Positions 6,672-10,383 of a DNA stretch of 10,383 nucleotides are shown one piece after another. The position numbers and the translations under genes were made by a program. The notes below the pieces were generated by a model that was not told where the DNA came from, searched no databases, and worked only from the letters and a program-made list of their open reading frames with translations. The stretch is from NCBI GenBank assembly GCA_945787925.1, contig CALZJY010000041.1, positions 1 to 10,383 on the forward strand. Direction: 5' to 3'. This DNA comes from an uncultured Anaerosporobacter sp. Its GTDB lineage: Bacteria > Bacillota > Clostridia > Lachnospirales > Lachnospiraceae. Every line of letters begins with the position of its first letter. Within the stretch, counting starts at the first letter, position 1.

Positions 6672-6725
6672 AAAAAAATATCTATGTTTTTTTTACCTTT
6701 TTTTCACTTTTCCCAAAGTTTTTTT
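6672..6725. other. Cluster of A/T-tracts upstream of the reductase promoter
   Basis: Five homopolymer runs stand at 6672-6678 (A7), 6687-6694 (T8), 6698-6704 (T7), 6708-6711 (T4) and 6719-6725 (T7), at roughly 9 to 15 base spacing. The run nearest the promoter begins 13 bases upstream of its -35. Such tracts can act as UP elements or bend DNA. The 175-base interval between the MerR gene and the reductase contains no convincing terminator, so readthrough from the MerR gene is possible. Confidence 0.4.
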
Positions 6726-6770
6726 CATAAAATAGTCATTTGATACCTTTTTCTCTTCTTAAACCTGTGC

Positions 6771-7595
6771 CTAACACTCAACTTTTTTCTGTAGTGGTAC
6801 AAATACCTGAAAATAATGAACTTCTCTCCCCTCTTCCCTCGTTACTTTCACGCAAATTGCCATAGGATCACTGTCCATACTTCCACCAAACTCACGATAT
6901 CTCTCCCTAATCTCATCAACCAATTTCATATTATCCATATAAGGCGCCTCTACTCTTATATAAGCACAATAGGCCCTTCCCCTTGGAATACGCTCCAATT
7001 TCTCAAACTCAATCTTATGATGCTTGATATGGTCTATCTCCTGTTTGAAAAATCCGATTCCCCAATGATAAGCCGGTTCTTTCGTAACAAAACTTTCTTT
7101 TTCAATACGGACAACAGATTTCGAGATTGGGGCATATTCTAATATATTCTCTTGAAACTGACTTAACTTTTCTAGAGTCCATACACGATTATTCGTTTGA
7201 CCATAATAATAATATTCTTCCATTTCCACGATAAACCATTGGCCTAAATACCGTTTCATTCGGTTGCATTCCTCTTGATACATCATTGCCAGCAATTTTT
7301 GAGTCTCTAATTCCCTAATTTGCTGCTCCAGATTCCCAATTTGATCCATAAGCATGTCATCCATTTCTTCCGTAGACAATTCATTGATAAGTTCTGCTGT
7401 TTCCTTTAATGGAAATCCCATATTTCTATACCTTTTACTTTCAATGACCCTTTGTCCTTGTGAAATATCATAATATCTATAATTCGTAGAATCATCTTTC
7501 GTTGGTTGCAGCAAATTAAATTTCTCATAATGTTTTAGTAAATGTGTCGATACTCCCATCGAGCTCGATAACTGTCCAATCTTATATTTTCTCAT
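6771..7595 (-). CDS. MerR family transcriptional regulator with large C-terminal effector domain
   Basis: A 274-residue regulator. Residues 3-71 are the winged-helix MerR domain: YKIGQLSSSMGVSTHLLKHYEKFNLLQP (4-31), followed by NYRYYD (38-43) and RNMGFPLKETAELI (57-70). Residues about 76-116 form the coiled-coil dimerisation helix. The remaining 155 residues are a separate effector domain with beta strands such as RAYCAYIRVEA (207-217) and VHYFQVFVPL (259-268). This resembles GyrI-like ligand-binding domains of BmrR-type regulators, though that resemblance is only a judgement by eye. The effector domain has few cysteines, so an organic ligand is likelier than a metal. The downstream reductase has a promoter of MerR geometry, so the probable role is to sense the reductase substrate and activate its transcription. 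The ribosome site (AAGGAAGG) is moderate. Confidence 0.9.
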   Translation of the reverse strand: MRKYKIGQLSSSMGVSTHLLKHYEKFNLLQPTKDDSTNYRYYDISQGQRVIESKRYRNMGFPLKETAELINELSTEEMDDMLMDQIGNLEQQIRELETQKLLAMMYQEECNRMKRYLGQWFIVEMEEYYYYGQTNNRVWTLEKLSQFQENILEYAPISKSVVRIEKESFVTKEPAYHWGIGFFKQEIDHIKHHKIEFEKLERIPRGRAYCAYIRVEAPYMDNMKLVDEIRERYREFGGSMDSDPMAICVKVTREEGREVHYFQVFVPLQKKVEC

Positions 7596-7640
7596 TCCCT
7601 TTTTCCTTCCTTATCTATATTATGTAAGCTTCAGCATTTA

Positions 7641-7662
7641 TTTTTTCCTATATAGGAAAAAA
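7641..7662. repeat. 22-bp perfect palindrome upstream of the MerR gene
   Basis: Bases 7641-7662 equal their own reverse complement: six T, then CCTATATAGG, then six A. It lies 46 bases upstream of the MerR start and directly abuts the transporter terminator; its A-run is that terminator's T-tract on the minus strand. It could be a regulator binding site for MerR autoregulation or part of a compound terminator. The MerR promoter itself is not clear: TAATAT near 7615-7625 is a possible -10 without a good -35. Confidence 0.5.
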
Positions 7663-7699
7663 GCATCCTATCCACCTTCTAGAAATGCGAATAGGATGC
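7657..7699 (-). terminator. Intrinsic terminator of the nucleoside transporter gene
   Basis: On the minus strand the 9-bp stem GCATCCTAT/ATAGGATGC (7699-7691 with 7671-7663) encloses a 19-base loop that contains the palindrome TTCTAGAA. It is followed by six T residues (7662-7657). It begins seven bases after the transporter stop codon and isolates the purine-related genes from the MerR-reductase module. Confidence 0.85.
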
Positions 7700-7705
7700 T
7701 GCATA

Positions 7706-8881
7706 CTATAACATTAAGCCTACGACTGCTGCTGTCATAATATTTACTAACGTTGCTGTTAATAACGCCTTGAAGCCTAATTTTGCAACTGTTTTTACCT
7801 TATTAGGTGCTACTGCACTGTAACCACCCATTAAGTTACCGATACTTCCGATACCAGCGAATCCGCAAAGGGCTACGGTCATCATCGCTTTGGCATTGAT
7901 TGATAACTCGCTAAATTGTGGAAGTGCAAACGCTACTGCTTCGTTTGTAACGAATTTTGTAGCAAGGATCTGAGAAACTGCACCTAGTTCATTCATTGGT
8001 ACTCCCATTAATAGAGATAATGGGTAGAATACTACACCAATGATTTTTTGAAGTGTCATGCCATCCCAGAAAATACCCATAAAGTTATTGATTAACGCTA
8101 CTGCTGATAAGAATGCCATTAATGCAACACTGATACCGATTACGCTTCGGAATCCTGCATTGGCATAATTCATCATCGTTTCAATTACGTTACAGCCTTT
8201 ATCATCTGTTACGATTTCGATTTCTTCTTCTTTGTAAGAAGTTGGCATTAAGATTTGTGTTAAAACAAATGTAGAGAATACAGTAAGTGGCATAGATACT
8301 AAGATCCATTCCATACTAGCACCATATCCAACATATAGACCAATTACACTCGCACTGATGGAAGTCATACCACCAACAAGTGTTGCAAAGATTACAGAAT
8401 CTTTTGCAGAAGCTAGATACGCTTTTGTTACGAATAAGCTTTCTGATTGTCCAAGAAACATATTGGAAATTCCATTCACCGCTACGATCGTATCCACACG
8501 TAGTACTTTCGCTACGAATTTTCCTACAATTCGAATAACAAATTGTATAATACCAAAATGGAACAGTACCCCCATAACCGCACTAATAAATACGATTGGT
8601 AATAACGAATTTACAAAAAATACAAAGTTACCTTCTGGAACAAGTCCGCCAAATACGAAATCAATTCCATCTTGGGCTTGAGCAAGTAACCAGTTCATAC
8701 CCGAAGATAACCACTCTACAAGTTTCCATCCTGGTGTTTTAATTAATAAAATGGCTAATACGAACTGTCCAATAAACGCAAATCCAACACTCTTCCAATT
8801 GATGGATTTTTTGTTTGAAGAAAACAGGTACGTAATAGCCACAATTAGGATCACACCAATTACAGCAAATAATTTTTCCAT
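7706..8881 (-). CDS. Concentrative nucleoside transporter (CNT / NupC family)
   Basis: A membrane transporter of 391 residues that would import nucleosides with H+ or Na+. It follows the CNT order: an N-terminal helical domain (to about 80), a gate domain (about 90-190) and a C-terminal domain (about 205-391). It carries NMFLGQSESLFVTKAYL (140-156), matching the GQTE motif that binds the nucleoside base, and TKFVTNEAVAF (308-318), in which the Asn-Glu pair contacts the ribose. The next family motif, CGFANFSSI in characterised members, reads CGFAGIGSIG (339-348), so the ribose-binding Asn is replaced by Gly. The ATG at 8881 is preferred over a TTG two codons upstream because the AAAGG ribosome site sits eight bases from the ATG but only two from the TTG. 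The gene follows the adenylosuccinate-synthetase-like gene by 88 bases and ends at a strong terminator. Confidence 0.92.
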   Translation of the reverse strand: MEKLFAVIGVILIVAITYLFSSNKKSINWKSVGFAFIGQFVLAILLIKTPGWKLVEWLSSGMNWLLAQAQDGIDFVFGGLVPEGNFVFFVNSLLPIVFISAVMGVLFHFGIIQFVIRIVGKFVAKVLRVDTIVAVNGISNMFLGQSESLFVTKAYLASAKDSVIFATLVGGMTSISASVIGLYVGYGASMEWILVSMPLTVFSTFVLTQILMPTSYKEEEIEIVTDDKGCNVIETMMNYANAGFRSVIGISVALMAFLSAVALINNFMGIFWDGMTLQKIIGVVFYPLSLLMGVPMNELGAVSQILATKFVTNEAVAFALPQFSELSINAKAMMTVALCGFAGIGSIGNLMGGYSAVAPNKVKTVAKLGFKALLTATLVNIMTAAVVGLML

Positions 8882-8919
8882 TGTCAAAACCTTTCTTCTT
8901 TAAAAATCTACAAGAAAAA

Positions 8920-8948
8920 ATTATACGTTATTTCGACATAATTATCTA
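8920..8948 (-). promoter_or_regulatory. Probable promoter of the nucleoside transporter gene
   Basis: On the minus strand a perfect TATAAT (8925-8920) lies 17 bases past TAGATA (8948-8943), which matches the -35 consensus at four of six positions. The start codon is 38 bases past the -10. No terminator separates it from the upstream gene, so the transporter may also receive readthrough. Confidence 0.55.
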
Positions 8949-8969
8949 TATTTTCTTAATATTCCCAAC

Positions 8970-10145
8970 TTATGTAATGTATATAGTAGGAATTAGGACT
9001 TTTTCTTTCAGAATCCTTTCCAACTCCCCTTTTTTAACGCTATGCTCTCTTCCTTCATACCGAAGAATGAATTCCTCCTCCATCTGACTAGAACAGGTAA
9101 TTGCTAGGGATATCTGCATTTCTACTCCTGCTGCCTTCTTGCTATCTGCTGCAATATTTTCTTTTAGTAAATCAAGATCGAGATAGGCAAAACGAAGCCT
9201 GCCCTGATATTCATTTGGCTGATTGGTAAGATCCACGATACCCTCGTATGGCTTTTCTGGAAGTTCTCCGGGCAATGGTCCTGCACCATGTCTTGTCAAA
9301 TACCAACGACTGACATAAACCACTTCCATCTGATAACGGCCGATTGGATTCTCCCCAAGCAAGGTGATTACATTGGAGATGCCCGTCTTCGATGGTGTCA
9401 CATGGGGAAAGAAACGATAACCTTCATCTAACATAAGCCCCTGTGCTCCTTCAAAAATCAGCACTTGTTTTTTGTTCACTGCCTCTGCCATCTCCTGCAC
9501 CGTTACATGTTGGTTAAAAAAGGAAACTGCCATCAATGTATCTTCTACCAACTCCTTCGACTGTAATACCGCGAGCACTCTCTCATCCATAGGAACCCCT
9601 AGTTCCTGTAATCGTTGTGGCACATAGTCCAATGCAATCGCCCTTAGCATTTGTCCTAGTGTTTCTTTCCTTAAGTCATCGACCGTCAGGCAATATTCTG
9701 GCCGCTTGCTGCGAATCAACGTCTCATAAAATCCTAGCCCGCAACTTCCATGCCTTCCTTCTCTACGAAAATTCTCCACAGCCTGATTGATTAACATATC
9801 ATATGGCGTGGTCACCAAACAGTCTTTGCTGATTCCTACTGCTGGCATCTCTTCCTGCTCCATGATGCTTACTAGTTCGTCATATTCTCTCTGAAATACC
9901 AATGGATTTGCTACAAAGAAACGGCTTAGGTAGGTGGGAACACCTGCAAGTGTTCCCGAACCAAAATGACTGAATACATGACGCGTGCCATCTTCACGTG
10001 TCACCGTATGTCCTGCCTGTGCTCCTGAATTATAGCGGATCACGATGGGACTTTGTTTCCTATACTTCTGGCTGAAATAGTCCGTCATATGCCCCTTTCC
10101 TTCATCTCCAAAATTAGCTCCAATCACTACCTTTACCGTTTTCAT
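8970..10145 (-). CDS. Divergent adenylosuccinate-synthetase-like protein
   Basis: A 391-residue relative of PurA, which joins IMP and aspartate using GTP on the way to AMP. Bacterial PurA is usually near 430 residues. Conserved features are GANFGDEGKG (9-18), with catalytic Asp14 and Lys17; GAQAGHTV (41-48), with catalytic His46; IFEGAQGLMLD (230-240); TPSKTG (250-255); TRHGAGPLP (284-292); and GRLR (315-318), matching the two arginines of the aspartate loop. Several signatures are changed: TTGRGIGP is replaced by HGSCGLGFY (132-140), the TTT before GR by EYQ (312-314), the Asn of NNAGHT by Gln43, and the guanine-recognising TKLD region by TCSSQ (350-354). A different nucleotide, donor or amino-acid preference is therefore plausible; it may not be the housekeeping PurA. 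It follows an unidentified gene by 40 bases and precedes a nucleoside transporter, which suggests a purine-related role. Confidence 0.85.
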   Translation of the reverse strand: MKTVKVVIGANFGDEGKGHMTDYFSQKYRKQSPIVIRYNSGAQAGHTVTREDGTRHVFSHFGSGTLAGVPTYLSRFFVANPLVFQREYDELVSIMEQEEMPAVGISKDCLVTTPYDMLINQAVENFRREGRHGSCGLGFYETLIRSKRPEYCLTVDDLRKETLGQMLRAIALDYVPQRLQELGVPMDERVLAVLQSKELVEDTLMAVSFFNQHVTVQEMAEAVNKKQVLIFEGAQGLMLDEGYRFFPHVTPSKTGISNVITLLGENPIGRYQMEVVYVSRWYLTRHGAGPLPGELPEKPYEGIVDLTNQPNEYQGRLRFAYLDLDLLKENIAADSKKAAGVEMQISLAITCSSQMEEEFILRYEGREHSVKKGELERILKEKVLIPTIYIT

Positions 10146-10176
10146 CTTATTTCCCCCTATTCTATGTATTTCTTCT

Positions 10177-10196
10177 TATCGAAAGCTATCGAAAGA
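10177..10196. repeat. Tandem 10-bp repeat at a stop codon
   Basis: TATCGAAAGC (10177-10186) is followed directly by TATCGAAAGA (10187-10196), nine of ten bases identical. The repeat covers the last codons and TAG stop of the upstream minus-strand gene. It looks like a small slippage duplication. Confidence 0.5.
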
Positions 10197-10383
10197 ATTT
10201 CAAAAATCCACGCTCACGCTTCTCTGGACCGCTTAACTCTCTCATTGCATCCTGTATAACCAACGCGGTACATTCATCATACCCTTTTACCACTTCTTCC
10301 CTTTCTTCGCCATTCATAACCTGCAACGTAGATACAATCAGCTCTGCCATCTTTGTGTGGTCAGATAATACAAGGACATGCTG
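10186..10383 (-). CDS. C-terminal fragment of an unidentified protein
   Basis: The last 65 codons of a minus-strand gene that enters at the right edge and ends at TAG (10188-10186). The frame is open throughout. The visible part starts QHVLVLSDHTKMAELIVSTLQV, continues with an acidic helix (about residues 23-50, rich in Glu) and ends in a basic tail, EKRERGFLKFFR. It appears soluble and mainly helical, with no membrane segment. I do not recognise the family. It ends 40 bases before the adenylosuccinate-synthetase-like gene with no terminator between, so the two are probably co-transcribed and may be functionally linked. Confidence 0.7.
   Translation of the reverse strand, partial: QHVLVLSDHTKMAELIVSTLQVMNGEEREEVVKGYDECTALVIQDAMRELSGPEKRERGFLKFFR

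Noticed and set aside
6698..6725. Plus-direction hairpin ACTTT-TCCC-AAAGT followed by a T-run
   Set aside because: The stem is only five pairs and A/T-rich, in a region full of T-runs, and no plus-strand transcript is expected there.
8358..8681. Plus-strand 107-codon open frame inside the nucleoside transporter
   Set aside because: It is antisense to a conserved transporter, and its composition reflects the complement of membrane-helix codons.
8882..8887. TTG start two codons upstream for the nucleoside transporter (7706-8887)
   Set aside because: The AAAGG ribosome site would be only two bases from the TTG but eight from the ATG at 8881, so the ATG is the better start.
8888..8969. A purine riboswitch before the nucleoside transporter
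   Set aside because: The 88-base interval is A/T-rich, has no paired-helix layout, and is mostly occupied by a plain promoter.

Overview
The window looks like a piece of an AT-rich Clostridia chromosome, most plausibly a gut-type Lachnospiraceae. That assignment is an inference from base composition, strong AGGAGG-type ribosome sites, sigma-A-like promoters, simple U-tract hairpin terminators and the gene families present. There are no rRNA or tRNA genes, no CRISPR array, no insertion sequence and no phage genes. Every long gene but one lies on the minus strand; the exception is a YitT-type membrane protein at 3753-4595.

Read in the minus direction (right to left): (1) the C-terminus of an unidentified protein (10186-10383), closely followed by a divergent, short adenylosuccinate-synthetase-like enzyme (8970-10145) and a CNT-family nucleoside transporter (7706-8881) that has its own promoter and ends at a strong terminator. 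(2) A MerR-family regulator with a large C-terminal domain (6771-7595), then an exported flavin lipoprotein reductase (4661-6595). The reductase has an N-terminal FMN-binding domain carrying an ApbE-type flavinylation motif and a C-terminal FAD reductase domain. The promoter between them has a 19-bp spacer, the geometry of MerR-activated promoters, so the pair is probably a substrate-inducible anaerobic reductase module. (3) The plus-strand YitT gene, which converges on the reductase at a bidirectional terminator and diverges from (4) a MATE efflux pump (2164-3534). The 218-bp MATE/YitT interval holds two good promoters and several dyads. (5) A two-gene ABC transporter of the LolD/FtsX type (permease 916-2007, ATPase 245-916, overlapping as TAATG), a terminator, and then the first 49 codons of a response regulator (1-147) running off the left edge. 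The ABC promoter has no recognisable -35 but carries a GGTCA-N6-GGTCA direct repeat, which suggests activation by an OmpR-type regulator, perhaps the one encoded next door.

The points most worth following are these. The reductase lacks all three residues that define fumarate and urocanate reductases, so its electron acceptor is probably something else. The adenylosuccinate-synthetase-like protein keeps the GDEGKG and GHT motifs but has lost the TTGRGIGP, TTTGR and TKLD signatures. Several intergenic regions carry candidate operators. No multi-gene defence or otherwise clearly new system is visible; the novelty, if real, lies in the specificity of these two enzymes and the regulation around them.
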